Assembly (NCBI GenBank): GCA_021186555.1
Contig: JAJKFL010000005.1
Coordinates: 7,901,178-7,965,177 of the forward strand
Direction of reading: 5' to 3'
Length of the DNA: 64,000 bases
Source of the DNA: Reticulitermes speratus
Taxonomy: Eukaryota > Arthropoda > Insecta > Blattodea > Rhinotermitidae
The notes under the pieces are model-generated. The model was given only the letters and a program-made list of their open reading frames with translations. It searched no databases and was not told the origin of the DNA. Positions 38,501 through 44,658 of the stretch are shown piece by piece (the first letter of the stretch is position 1; each line of letters begins with the position of its first letter). Position numbers and translations under genes: made by a program.

Positions 38501-41500
38501 AATTGTCCTAACCTCTCCCAGAATGCAATCTGTTGCACAACATTTCAATCATGGTCTTGCATGTGCACCGTTATATAAAGACAAAAGCTGCCTAGCCACT
38601 GGAACTACAATCGTGGAGGAGTCTACTGGTAGGAAGTTAAAGCTGATATCTCACATAGATATTTTCAAGAGATTATTAAAAGTACAAAGTACACATATAC
38701 CAGCCAGAAAGCTGGCACGTGTAGTCAAAGTGTTACCATATGAGATGTAACTTTTCATAAATATTCATTCACAAATCCCTTGACCCAAACATTGGCAGAC
38801 ACTGCAAAACTGTACAAAGTGAGATATAATGAAACCCCACAGCCCAACATCTGTGACTCAATAAAATGAAACCTCAGAGCCTCACATATACACATTAAGT
38901 ACTTTACTGAAGTTTAGGTTCCATCAACAAAATGAAAAATCAGTTCCCTGAACTTATATCTCAAGGCTTAACAGCCATGTCAATAAAATGAAACCTGAAA
39001 GCCTAACTTCCTGTCACTAAATAAAAACTCAAAGCCTATACACCCCAGTATCTGCTAGTGAAATAGAATGTCTGGTTTTATCACCTATCCGGTGTACTGT
39101 GTTGGTAACCATGATGTCACGTGGCCTAAAAGCAGGGGTGCTTAAATCCCAGGCACCAGGTCACCATGCAGACTACTTTTGTACTATGGCACAAATTTGT
39201 GGATCTTCAGCATGGAACTTGCTTCATGTCACCCTTTTGGTGTCTAAAATTTTGATTTGTCTCCTACATTTTTTGAAAATTTGTGCACCTGTGCCCAAAA
39301 CACCACACACATACATACACTGCTCTGGACAACAAATAGTATGTGGTGTTAGTCAACAGTCTGTAAAATGTTACATCTGAGATGAAGTGAGAACAGTTTG
39401 GATTAGACCACAGCACAATATACAGCACAATGAGGTTTTTGTTTTACTGACTCATATTCATGGAAGTTAGGTTTTTAGGTTTCATTTTAATGACACCCAC
39501 AGAGATTCAGCTTTCAGGTTCTGTCTTTGTAACAGAAGTCTAAGATTTAAGATTTCCTTCTGACATGAACTGAACTTCAAAAATCATTTCTCAATCAGTG
39601 ACATACAACTGTATTCATTACTGAATAAACAGGCACTGTTCACCATCTAATATAACCAACATATATTGTGCTTTTGCTACACTACACCCCACATTTCAAA
39701 CCATTTGGCTCATAGATGCCTTCCTAACATTTCTACTGATGTTTCTTTACAACAGCACTTTCAATAGCATACAAAGACTGACCCTTCTTTCATGGCCCAC
39801 TAGTACTTCTGTGCAAGTAGTCTCATGTTATCAGCATAAGTAGTCTGTCCGGAAAGTAATGAGAATCGTTTTCAAAAAAATATTTTTATTGAAAATTTTT
39901 ATACATTAATGTGATCTCCTTCAAAGTATGATCCTTGGGAGTGCACGCAACGCTCCCAACGGTTCTTCCATTCTTCATAGCAGCCCTGACAATCTTCAAC
40001 CGTGAGGGCGTTCAGTGCCTGTGTCGCGGCTGTTTGGACGTTGGTCAGTGTACCGAAATGGTACCCTTTCAAATTCTTCTTTATCTTCGGGAACATGAAA
40101 AAATCACAGGGTGCCAAGTCAGGGCTGTAGGGAGGATGTGGAAGAACTGCGATTTGTTTTTCAGCCAAAAACTCTCTGACAGCCAATGAGGTGTGGCTCG
40201 GCGCGTTGTCATGATGAAGGATGCACGAAGAGGCGATATCATGACGCACACGCATGACCCTCTGCCTCAAGCGACCAAGAACTTCCTGATAAAATGCTTG
40301 ATTTACAGTTTCACCAGCTGGTACAAATTCCTTATGGATGATTCCACAGGAGTCAAAAAAAAAACTATGAGCATTGATTTGATTCTTGATTTGTTCATTC
40401 GAGCTTTTTTTGGGCGAGGTGACGTTGACGTGTGCCATTCCGAACTTTGCCTTTTTGTCTCTGGATTGTACTCAAACACCCAGGATTCGTCTCCTGTGAT
40501 CACTCGAGTCATGAAATTCGGCTCAGTTACCAAACAATCCAACAAATCTCGACAGACAAACTGATGGTGTTCCTTCTGCTCTGATGACAAATTCTTGGGA
40601 ACAAGTTATGCACAAACTTTTCTCATCATCAATTCTTGTGTGACAATTTCATGAACCACAGTTTTCGCGAGTCCCAATTCCTCTGCGATCATTCTGACAG
40701 TCAACCGTCTGTCACGTTTCAGTACAGACATCACTGCATCCACATTCCATTGCGTTTTTGATGAAGAGACACGTCCTGATCATTGTTCATCTTCCTCACA
40801 CTCGCGTCCATCCTTGAAAGCTTTGTGCCATCGGCAGACCTGTGCAGATGAAAGGGTAGCTTGTCCATAAGCTTTCCTCAACATTTCGAGGGTTTCCGAT
40901 GAGCTGTTACCCATTTTCACACAAAATTTTATCGCATACCGTTGTTCCAAACTCGCTTGCATTTTTCTCACGACGAGGCACTCGAACAGGGTGATACAAC
41001 AATAACTGTCACGACTCTGTGAAGGCCAGAATGAGACTGAAATGGGTTCTAACCTATACCTGGCCCCCCACCCGTAAGTGACCTAGACTTGCCCTTCCCC
41101 TCCCACGGCGCGTAGGGAGCGTAGGAATTCCATTCTCATTATTTTCCGGACAGACCTCGTATATCTTTTACTCTGCAATGGTTAAACCTTTGTGGTGTAA
41201 ACCAATTATAATTCTGGTGTGATCGTGCTTCATACTGGCATGTCAAATTCCATACAGTTTTAATTAACATTCTTTTGATATAACTGGCAACAAATCATAC
41301 CCCTTAGTGTTCTGTTTATAATGTTTGTTTTTGAATTTTTTATATTTGTAACTGTCCCTTCATTCAACCTCTTTTTCATGCAATATCCTACAACAAATAC
41401 GCTGGCTGTATACAACTGTAAACACGTGAAGACTGCCTGCCTATTAATTCAATCAACATATTTACAGCGCCAAGGTTAGGCTTGGAGGCAGAGATGCACA

Positions 41501-43661
41501 AAAATTTCCAGAAATCTAGGAACCAACTCAAAATTCTAGGTGCCAGAAGCACGATATGAAGCACGTTTCACACAGAGGACTCACAAATATTAGGCATCAC
41601 CATAAAAAATATAGTCATCCAGGCACCCATCCCAGGATTTGCACATCCCTGCTATGGGGTATCATTTATGACAGATACTTGTAGTTTTGGCTTCCAGAGT
41701 TTGATACGAGTAACAGAAAAAATAAAGGACATTTTGTTACTCTAAGGTAACAATTCCATATGCTGCAGTGACTATCCATGTTGGTAAACATGAAAAGTAC
41801 ATGGCTGTCATTCCTTGCAACCAAACTTCCATACCAAAGCAACTGCACATACCATACTATACTGGTATGATCAGTCGGAAATGTTGCTTCTGTTACGAAT
41901 ACAACAATCCTTCAATACACTGGTATGTCTACAATAATAACCACTTCCATATATCAAAAGAAAAAGTGATAGCTTTACTCATTTAGACTGAATTTCCAGT
42001 TACAAATGTTGTTTTCATTGCATAAACAAGTCAATCAAGATACTGGTGCATGTAAAAGAGCAAACACTTCCACAAGAATAGGGGTACTAAGTCACATTCT
42101 TGCAGTCCTGGGCACATCTATTTGTAACACATGCAAAGACAAATTACTTTCAATAAACTCTGCAAATGCAAAAGTCTACAGCAAAAATGTCTATATAAAA
42201 TTTAATTTATATTATACTATTAGCCAATTAAAACTGAGCGAGATAAAAAAAACAGATGATTTGCTAACTTGAGCCAAAAACCTCCGAATACCTTACATGG
42301 CACACCATACACTTACTCCCATCTCACAACACCATGCCCAGCATACTAATTTAGTTATTAAAATGTGTAATAATCACACATGCAGTATGCATTGTGTCCT
42401 AAAATGGACAAACTCATAGTGCAATAAATGCTACTGGAAGTTCCAACACTGCCTTTAAATGTCCCTAGTGCAATACAAAAATGAATTTCATACAACTGCC
42501 ATATAAAGCATTGATCCCCAAAATCAGCACTCCAATCAGCAGTGCTGATACCTTCGTCATAGCCAGGGAAAATGCGCACAACTATTGCCTAAACAGAATT
42601 TGAACCGTATGCCTCTGCGTTCAAGTGACACGAAAACACGTACAAATGAGCTGACGTAACAGCAAAGTACAATGGGTAATTTTCAGTAATTTTACCTTTA
42701 CCTTTATGTTACTTATCCCCTTTTGTTAATATGTAAGAACTAATCAATATAACAATCAAACACAACATACATTTTTGTAACCAACTGCACAACGTTTCAA
42801 CTTTATAAACAGGCCATCATCAAGATGTACACAAAAACAAAGATGTAAAATACAACATACACAGAGAGATATTCAAGGCTGAAATCTCCACTTATGACAA
42901 CTAAAAGTCATAAAACATAAGTCATACGTTATCTTACAAATTTCTGATATTAGTCATGACAGATATGATGGCTTATATTAATAATTCTTGACTTCAACAT
43001 TCTTCCTAAATCAAGATTCCTGCCTTTAACAATTTAATCCTATATGACGCACGGCCACACGTGTTATGAATGCTGTATCAGGTTTTATGATAATGTATTA
43101 CGTTTCATAAATACCAGTGGTAACAAACTGAGATCTCAAACATTTCTACATGCATGTTATATATTAGGCCTAAATGCGTTTTCATGTAGAGCCTAATAAC
43201 ACATCCCACTTATAACGCCCAAAGCGTAGCTATTGGTTACAAAACTGCATGTAATGTTCGACGGTTGTTATTTATTGGTTTTCGGTATATTTATACAAGA
43301 GCAGATAAAGTTCGTCAACTGGACAGTAATTACTTGGACTGCTTACAACGCATATCAAATTATATCACTGTTGCATAAACATAGTTCCCAGAAAGAAATG
43401 CAAAACATCTGCACCGTCAAACCATGCCCCAGACAAAGGAATTGCATTGATCATCGGACAACAAAAAGTCGATAACATGGCGTTTCAACAAATTTCTGAC
43501 ATGGCGTGGGTGACGCTTGGGATGCTTACCTTAACAGGGAGGCATGCTGCTATTTTAAGAAATATCTGGCGAACATCTCCTTCTCCTTCAAAAATTGGTA
43601 TTGACACTCGTTCTTTTACTAGACAAAGACGACAGAGTTCCATATAATTCAGAGAAGACAT
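7577..43661 (-). CDS. Gene A: ZAD-C2H2 zinc-finger protein, 590 aa, four exons
   Basis: The coding sequence joins, in transcript order, 43661-43530, 30150-29971, 27523-27072 and 8585-7577 (132+180+452+1009 = 1773 nt, in frame with the stop). All donors and acceptors are GT/AG. Residues 1-104 carry a ZAD dimerisation domain with zinc-ligand pairs C10/C13 and C56/C59. Residues 105-255 form an acidic then Gln-rich linker. Residues about 305-588 hold ten C2H2 fingers, the last five joined by TGEKP-type linkers. ZAD proteins are nuclear and bind DNA through their fingers, and several act as insulator or chromatin-architecture factors; the target here is unknown. The start is the first in-frame ATG and has A at -3. 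Introns are about 13.4, 2.4 and 18.5 kb and full of transposons. The gene is divergent from its paralog, gene B. Confidence 0.93.
8586..9490. other. Gene A intron 3, 3' end
   Basis: Intronic sequence. Near 8785-8830 there is a weak box-A-like GTGGTGTAACGG without a convincing box B. Nothing else was seen. Confidence 0.4.
9491..9561 (+). mobile_element. 5'-truncated retroposon tail with perfect target duplication
   Basis: A 71-bp insert ends in (AAG)n and is flanked by a perfect 12-bp direct repeat, AAGTCTGTATGT (9479-9490 and 9562-9573). This is the structure left by target-primed reverse transcription of the last few bases of a LINE-like element. The body contains GCGGTGCATCCGGAGCGAAT, a GC-rich segment unlike its surroundings. 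Confidence 0.8.
9574..14931. other. Gene A intron 3, largely featureless
   Basis: AT-rich intronic DNA. No coding fragment, TIR pair or tRNA-like promoter was recognised in this 5.4-kb stretch. Confidence 0.4.
14932..15240 (-). pseudogene. Unidentified coding-like fragment
   Basis: The minus strand carries a frame open over about 100 codons except for one internal TGA (15148-15150). The part after the stop reads [20 protein letters not shown]...[16 protein letters not shown] and ends AVWESSLT. The part before it reads [20 protein letters not shown]. Amino-acid use is protein-like and unlike neighbouring random frames. There are no convincing splice sites and no Met start, so a decayed retrocopy or transposase piece is likelier than an exon. 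The family was not recognised. Confidence 0.35.
15241..15797. other. Gene A intron 3, unannotated
   Basis: Nothing recognisable was seen. Confidence 0.4.
15798..16041. mobile_element. pogo/Tigger-type MITE with TA duplication
   Basis: A 244-bp element starts CAGTACAGCGCCGATTATCC and ends GGATAATCAACGTTCCACTG, flanked by TA on both sides (15796-15797, 16042-16043). The inverted ends contain the CGATTATCC-like block typical of Tigger/pogo termini. A second inverted block, CCGAAC, lies further in. It has no transposase, so it is non-autonomous. Confidence 0.8.
16042..17019. other. Gene A intron 3, unannotated
   Basis: Only short open frames without motifs. A diverged repeat fragment is possible at 16936-17010, but its class cannot be assigned. 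Confidence 0.35.
17022..18338 (+). mobile_element. Near-intact mariner element
   Basis: A 1317-bp element has about 36-bp inverted ends. CGAGGGCTAGTCAAAAACG on the left matches the complement of the right end with a single change in the outer part. Both flanks are TA (17020-17021, 18339-18340). The length and D,D34D transposase are normal for mariner. It sits in intron 3 of gene A in the opposite orientation to the gene. Confidence 0.95.
17222..18287 (+). pseudogene. mariner transposase, one frameshift
   Basis: The N-terminal half ([19 protein letters not shown]...) carries the HTH region and ITGDNSW, which contains the first catalytic Asp. The second half carries HHDNARPH and [11 protein letters not shown], with 34 residues between the second and third catalytic Asp. 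It runs to HIKLDSA and stops at 18287. The two halves are in different frames, the break lying near 17740 (around SKQA and VWKSPSSP). The expected ATG near 17213 is followed at once by a TAG, so the start is also lost. Otherwise the sequence is nearly full length, so this is a young but inactive copy. Confidence 0.9.
18712..20131 (-). mobile_element. 5'-truncated LINE with reverse transcriptase
   Basis: Minus-strand frames give RT motifs in order: [12 protein letters not shown] (about 20100), [35 protein letters not shown], and an active-site box reading LVYANDVN, in which one catalytic Asp of the usual YADD is Asn. After the RT come frames matching the common tail [10 protein letters not shown]...GRPRxRWEDxI. 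The 3' end is the sequence TCTGCTCCATGGAGTTAG near 18712, which recurs alone at two other places in the window. RT ends in frame near 19308 and later parts are frame-broken. This is a dead copy in intron 3 of gene A. Confidence 0.85.
20245..20410 (+). mobile_element. tRNA-derived SINE, diverged
   Basis: A box-A-like TAGCAGTTAATGCC is followed about 40 bp later by the box-B-like AGGTTCAATCCC, then a tRNA-unrelated body (GGAATTTGTGGTGG, AGGACAGGGTTTTC). No clear target duplication or tail was found. Confidence 0.55.
20411..21364. other. Gene A intron 3, unannotated
   Basis: A C-run at about 20487-20497 is the only notable feature. Confidence 0.4.
21365..21638 (+). mobile_element. hAT-type MITE, copy 1 of 3
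   Basis: The 274-bp element runs from CAGGGATGCACAAATT to AATTTGTGGAACCCTG. The 8-bp flanks GCACACTC (21357-21364) and GCACATAC (21639-21646) agree at 6 of 8 positions, consistent with a decayed hAT target duplication. The block CACCTAGAATTTTGGA-like/TTCCTAGATTTTTGAAAA is shared with the copies at 39133 and 41489. It is longer than those, so it carries extra internal sequence. Confidence 0.7.
21647..22341. other. Gene A intron 3, unannotated
   Basis: Nothing recognisable was seen. Confidence 0.4.
22346..22926 (+). mobile_element. piggyBac-type MITE carrying a nested element
   Basis: Ends CCCTTTGGCGCCAGAATTC and ATCCAAAGGG have TTAA on both sides (22342-22345, 22927-22930). The span is 581 bp against about 160 bp for other copies. 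The surplus is explained by a second element inside, at about 22442-22862, with its own inverted ends. Confidence 0.8.
22442..22862. mobile_element. pogo/Tigger-like element nested in a piggyBac MITE
   Basis: The left end GTACTCTCAATTACCTGAGT and the right end GGATGATCAAGAGTATATA are inverted relatives next to TA-rich flanks, and blocks such as GGATAATCCACAAACCAGAT recall the Tigger-type ATTATCC terminus. Two poly-A/T-rich segments fill the centre. There is no coding capacity and the exact ends are uncertain by a few bases. Confidence 0.5.
23099..23214 (-). mobile_element. LINE 3'-end fragment
   Basis: AACTCCATGGAGCAGAGTACTTC and AAGAAATTCC match, in the same antisense orientation, the 3' end of the LINE at 18712. 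The fragment ends just before the mariner at 23218. Confidence 0.55.
23218..24168 (+). mobile_element. mariner, internally deleted copy
   Basis: The 951-bp element has ends CGAGGTCTGTCCGGAAAGTA and TACTTTCCGGACAGACTACG and TA flanks (23216-23217, 24169-24170). It belongs to the same family as the 1321-bp copy at 39839-41159. By eye only about 7 differences occur over about 290 aligned bases of the 3' half. About 370 bp are missing between TTTGTGCA (about 23765) and the ATCGCCTCTTCGTG block, removing the first catalytic Asp. Confidence 0.93.
23414..24107 (+). pseudogene. Deleted mariner transposase
   Basis: The N-terminal reading [20 protein letters not shown]...GRECEEDEQ ends at a TGA, after which the same frame continues with [18 protein letters not shown] and [18 protein letters not shown] base is missing near TGGTTATGAAATTG, and then comes the large deletion. 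The C-terminal part keeps [10 protein letters not shown] and [11 protein letters not shown], where the third catalytic Asp is Glu. It is not functional. The TGA is at the identical position in the copy at 39839-41159. Confidence 0.9.
24171..27071. other. Gene A intron 3, 5' part, unannotated
   Basis: AT-rich intronic sequence with no recognisable element, next to the exon 3 donor. Confidence 0.4.
27072..27523 (-). CDS. Gene A exon 3: acidic and Gln-rich linker
   Basis: The exon has 150 codons plus 2 nt. After acceptor AACAG it begins [13 protein letters not shown], passes through a Glu/Ser/Asp-rich run (about residues 135-180) and a Gln-rich run (about 206-240), and ends in Ser/Ala/Pro. The donor is GG|GTGAGT, phase 2. 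The linker is probably disordered and may contact cofactors. The repetitive codons also create long open frames on the opposite strand, which are not genes. Confidence 0.9.
27524..28318. other. Gene A intron 2, unannotated part
   Basis: No clear element. The block TCATTCCATGTTAAATCAAC (about 27640) resembles a repeat-family start but has no visible partner in the window. Confidence 0.35.
28319..28381 (-). mobile_element. LINE 3'-end fragment (62 bp)
   Basis: Nearly identical to the 3' end of the LINE at 18712: CTAACTCCATGGAGCAGAG through CAGCTAGTCAAGAAAT. This is what remains of an extremely 5'-truncated insertion in intron 2 of gene A. Confidence 0.7.
28382..29970. other. Gene A intron 2, remainder
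   Basis: Apart from the CA repeat it contains the block CTTGAAGATGGCTAATGACA followed by GCCAAAACATG (28995-29024), one of several hammerhead-like motifs discussed in the findings. Otherwise nothing was recognised. Confidence 0.4.
28742..28761. repeat. (CA)n microsatellite
   Basis: Ten CA units. Confidence 0.9.
29971..30150 (-). CDS. Gene A exon 2: second half of ZAD
   Basis: 60 codons follow an acceptor TTTATTTTAG. The exon opens [15 protein letters not shown], giving the second ZAD cysteine pair, then the helical segment [20 protein letters not shown]. It ends ETEQ at the consensus donor CAG|GTAAGT, phase 0. Joined to exon 1 it completes a canonical ZAD. Confidence 0.93.
30531..30620. repeat. 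Near-perfect 90-bp hairpin in gene A intron 1
   Basis: Arms of about 38 bp (TTGATTAACTCACGCCAACA... and its complement ending GAGTTAATCAA) surround a loop of about 14 bases. The single arm difference is a G opposite T, which would pair as G:U in a plus-strand RNA. It lies about 380 bp upstream of the exon 2 acceptor. It could be a tiny foldback MITE or a hairpin RNA precursor. Confidence 0.85.
30621..31107. other. Gene A intron 1, unannotated
   Basis: Nothing recognisable was seen. Confidence 0.4.
31130..31565 (+). pseudogene. piggyBac-like transposase fragment
   Basis: A plus-strand frame at 31239-31565 contains [19 protein letters not shown] and [16 protein letters not shown]. This matches the block typical of piggyBac transposases, Y(T/S)PDEH...(D/E)...L..GK..F(K/R)Q(Y/F)I..K..RFG(I/V)K. 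An overlapping frame upstream (31108-31236) has [13 protein letters not shown], resembling the preceding conserved region. The pieces are in different frames and there is no N- or C-terminal domain, so this is a relic. It could represent the enzyme family that moved the TTAA-flanked MITEs, though kinship is not shown. Confidence 0.65.
31566..32159. other. Gene A intron 1, unannotated
   Basis: Nothing recognisable was seen. Confidence 0.4.
32160..33009. mobile_element. Foldback MITE split by a younger element
   Basis: The left arm 32160-32239 (ATGTACCAACTAAATGCACT...) is the inverted copy of the right arm, which is broken into 32358-32408 and 32984-33009 by the insertion at 32409-32983. Rejoining the arm at the TA site restores about 75 bp of inverted repeat. 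A second, smaller inverted pair, AGTAAAACGAATTAC/GTAATTCGCTTTACT (32273-32287, 32306-32320), sits at the centre. No coding capacity. Confidence 0.85.
32409..32983 (-). mobile_element. Deleted Tc1/mariner-like element with DUF4817-type HTH
   Basis: Ends CAGGGTTATTCAAAATGATT and its inverted copy extend for about 60 bp, with TA flanks (32407-32408, 32984-32985). On the minus strand the N-terminal HTH region survives ([20 protein letters not shown] and CKRKSTGRP), of the type annotated as DUF4817 in arthropod transposases. It is followed, in another frame, by the C-terminal end [20 protein letters not shown]. The whole catalytic core between them has been deleted, making a 575-bp non-autonomous derivative. 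Confidence 0.8.
33094..33399 (-). mobile_element. tRNA-derived SINE with 14-bp target duplication
   Basis: On the minus strand the head reads GGGGGCACGCGGTGGCGCAG, with box A near TGGCGCAGTTGG and box B GGGTTCGATTCCC, then a body of about 230 bp. Perfect direct repeats ATAACTATTACTAG flank it (33080-33093, 33400-33413). It lies in the same orientation as gene A. It is a recent insertion, given the intact duplication. Confidence 0.9.
33414..34972. other. Gene A intron 1, unannotated
   Basis: No TIRs, coding fragments or tRNA-like boxes were recognised. Confidence 0.4.
34987..35248 (+). mobile_element. tRNA-derived SINE with 14-bp target duplication and G-rich tail
   Basis: The head has box A near CAGTGGCCGTGCGGTCTAAG and box B GGGTTCGAATCCC, a tRNA-Leu/Ser-like arrangement. 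The unrelated body ends in a G-run. Perfect repeats AGATGTTAGATGGG flank it (34973-34986, 35249-35262). It is a different family from the SINE at 33094. It could be mistaken for a tRNA gene, but the body and target duplication show it is a SINE. Confidence 0.9.
35263..36554. other. Gene A intron 1, possible transposase debris
   Basis: At 35684-36060 broken frames ([25 protein letters not shown]) faintly recall HTH parts of pogo/Jerky-like transposases. This is too weak to assign. Confidence 0.25.
36555..36790 (+). mobile_element. Diverged tRNA-SINE-like repeat, copy 1
   Basis: The box-A-like TATAGTGACTAAGCTATGGG is followed by a degraded box B. The body shares ATTCAATGGGTAC, ACTTCCCCCCGGGGTAAAGC and CACCTCCATCTAGTGCCTAG with the copy near 37190. 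Confidence 0.5.
37190..37420 (+). mobile_element. Diverged tRNA-SINE-like repeat, copy 2
   Basis: Box-A-like GTAGTCAGTACAGCATCTAG and box-B-like GGGATCAAATCC, then a body with ATTCACTGGGTACC, CTTTCCCCAGTGGCATAGC and CATCTCCATCTGGTGCTGAG aligned to the first copy. The ends are uncertain. Confidence 0.5.
37421..38819. other. Gene A intron 1, unannotated
   Basis: A 134-codon open frame at 38017-38421 (plus strand) has no domain and random-looking composition, so it is not called as a gene. Confidence 0.35.
38820..39540. repeat. Imperfect minisatellite with an inverted half
   Basis: Units of about 35-55 bp built on TCAATAAAATGAAACCTNAA followed by AGCCTAACNT recur at about 38824, 38859, 38925, 38978 and 39015. 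The complementary unit appears at about 39425-39535 (GGTTTTTAGGTTTCATTTTA). The forward and inverted blocks flank the hAT MITE at 39133. Confidence 0.6.
39133..39293 (+). mobile_element. hAT-type MITE, copy 2 of 3
   Basis: 161 bp, CAGGGGTGCTTAAATCCCAG to TTGTGCACCTGTG. The 8-bp flanks CCTAAAAG and CCCAAAAC agree at 6 of 8 positions. Internal sequence matches the copies at 21365 and 41489. Confidence 0.65.
39839..41159 (-). mobile_element. Full-length mariner, second family
   Basis: The 1321-bp element has inverted ends TCTGTCCGGAAAGTAATGAG and CTCATTATTTTCCGGACAGA and TA flanks (39837-39838, 41160-41161). It is in the same orientation as gene A, in intron 1, and opposite to its close relative at 23218-24168. 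Confidence 0.95.
39899..40964 (-). pseudogene. mariner transposase with stops and a frameshift
   Basis: On the minus strand [20 protein letters not shown] starts the HTH region. After DEQ a TGA (near 40780) interrupts, then [10 protein letters not shown] continues, with a further TAA after VCA (near 40615). [11 protein letters not shown] and [15 protein letters not shown], which contains the first catalytic Asp, follow. The frame changes near [19 protein letters not shown] (about 40360). The C-terminal part has LHHDNAPSH and [14 protein letters not shown] with 34 residues between Asp 2 and Asp 3, and ends GDHINV. All catalytic residues are present but the frame is broken three times. Confidence 0.9.
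41162..43527. other. Gene A intron 1, 5' part
   Basis: Contains the hAT MITE at 41489 and a hammerhead-like motif at 42795-42835 (on the minus strand). The rest shows nothing recognisable. Confidence 0.4.
41489..41651 (-). mobile_element. hAT-type MITE, copy 3 of 3 (inverted)
   Basis: 163 bp, CAGAGATGCACAAAAATTTC to TTTGCACATCCCTG. It contains CTAGGAACCAACTCAAAATT and CTAGGTGCCAGAAGC, the reverse complement of the other copies. The 8-bp flanks CTTGGAGG and CTATGGGG agree at 5 of 8 positions. Confidence 0.65.
43530..43661 (-). CDS. Gene A exon 1: first half of ZAD
   Basis: 44 codons start [13 protein letters not shown]. The CRLC pair is followed by the ZAD core motif PIFEGEG and ends CLPVK. 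The donor is AAG|GTAAGC, phase 0. No other in-frame ATG lies between this start and the upstream end of the open frame at 43742. The same break point, after C.P and before the second cysteine pair, is used by gene B exon 1. Confidence 0.93.
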
Positions 43662-44310
43662 TATTCTCCTAGTCTTCCCTAGAACTGGTCGCGCCCGGTG
43701 ACGCCACAACGCCAGTGAAAGAGAACTGCGTAAAGATCGCAACGTAAGTCAGAGAGGAAACGTAATAAGCCCTACATTTGAAACAGAAATGAACCGGTGC
43801 TGCGTCAATGTTGCACAACGTAACTACACACATACACCACAGAAGAACTGATTCCAGAGACACTTCCTTTCATGGCGAAAGCGCACGCATCAGCGGGAAC
43901 ACCACTGCCACCATCAGTCAGAGGGTTTAGACTCATTTCTCAAAACCGTGGCCCCGTACTGGAATAACTTTATTCCTGCAATTCTTATTTTCAGTTCCTT
44001 CTGTCTCACATGACAAAGCGAAATGTTTAAAGTAATGCAAATCAAAGTCTTAAGTTCCTTAAACAAGTTTTGTTGCATTTCGTAGCAGAAAAGTTTTAAA
44101 ATAATATCCAAGTATATATTACAAAGTGGTGTCTTATTAATGCAGTATTTCCACGCCTAGCACGTTTGTTATATGCCTTTTCGTTTCAACGACACTTGCC
44201 AATTTACACCGCTTATAATTTATCTCACTCACTTTCGGTTTAACGCCTTTCACTGACTGCGAACTTGGGTGCTTTCGATAGAGTACGTATCTCACGGCGA
44301 GGAACAAGAC
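43662..44310. promoter_or_regulatory. Gene A 5' UTR/promoter region
   Basis: The 650 bp upstream of the gene A ATG are richer in CpG than most of the window (GTCGCGCCCGGTGACGCC around 43690). No TATA box is obvious on the minus strand. Transcription start unknown. Confidence 0.45.
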
Positions 44311-44340
44311 TTGGAGGCCACAGATTATCTAGTTGGAGGC
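44311..44340. promoter_or_regulatory. CACAGATTATCTAG motif between 8-bp repeats (gene A side)
   Basis: The 14-mer at 44319-44332 is bracketed by perfect direct repeats TTGGAGGC (44311-44318, 44333-44340). The same 14-mer occurs at 51981 near gene B, there also between 8-bp direct repeats. This could be a regulatory site or a transposon excision footprint. Confidence 0.6.
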
Positions 44341-44515
44341 TACGCTCTCACTGCAAACTACGTCACTCATCGTGCGAATGCCGATCTATTCAGACAATGT
44401 AGATACGTCTTTGTTTCTGGGATGTTACGCAATGTAGATTTGTAGTAAGTAAACGACGCTTCCGAACAATCTATCAGTCCCATCTCAAAGGAAAAAGCAG
44501 TCCAAACATTCTCTC

Positions 44516-44531
44516 ATGACGTATACGTCAT
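44516..44531. promoter_or_regulatory. Perfect 16-bp palindrome with two CRE-like half sites
   Basis: ATGACGTATACGTCAT is its own reverse complement and contains TGACG twice, the half site read by CREB/ATF-type bZIP proteins. It is about 855 bp upstream of the gene A start. Function inferred only. Confidence 0.4.
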
Positions 44532-44624
44532 ACAATTTTCACGCAAACCACCTTTCTCTGTCATGTATGTGGTACTAAAGCACCAGTTACGCACGCACGC
44601 AGTGGCCGCATATTTCCTTGGCAC

Positions 44625-44658
44625 TATATAACTCGCTCCGGGATAACACAGATTATCT
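44625..44658 (+). promoter_or_regulatory. TATA-like box next to a CACAGATTATCT motif
   Basis: TATATAA (44625-44631) lies 15 bp before CACAGATTATCT (44647-44658) on the plus strand, so a start site set by the TATA would fall on the motif. No gene follows directly on the plus strand: the next reading begins ATGAGTGACATG and stops soon after. Confidence 0.3.
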
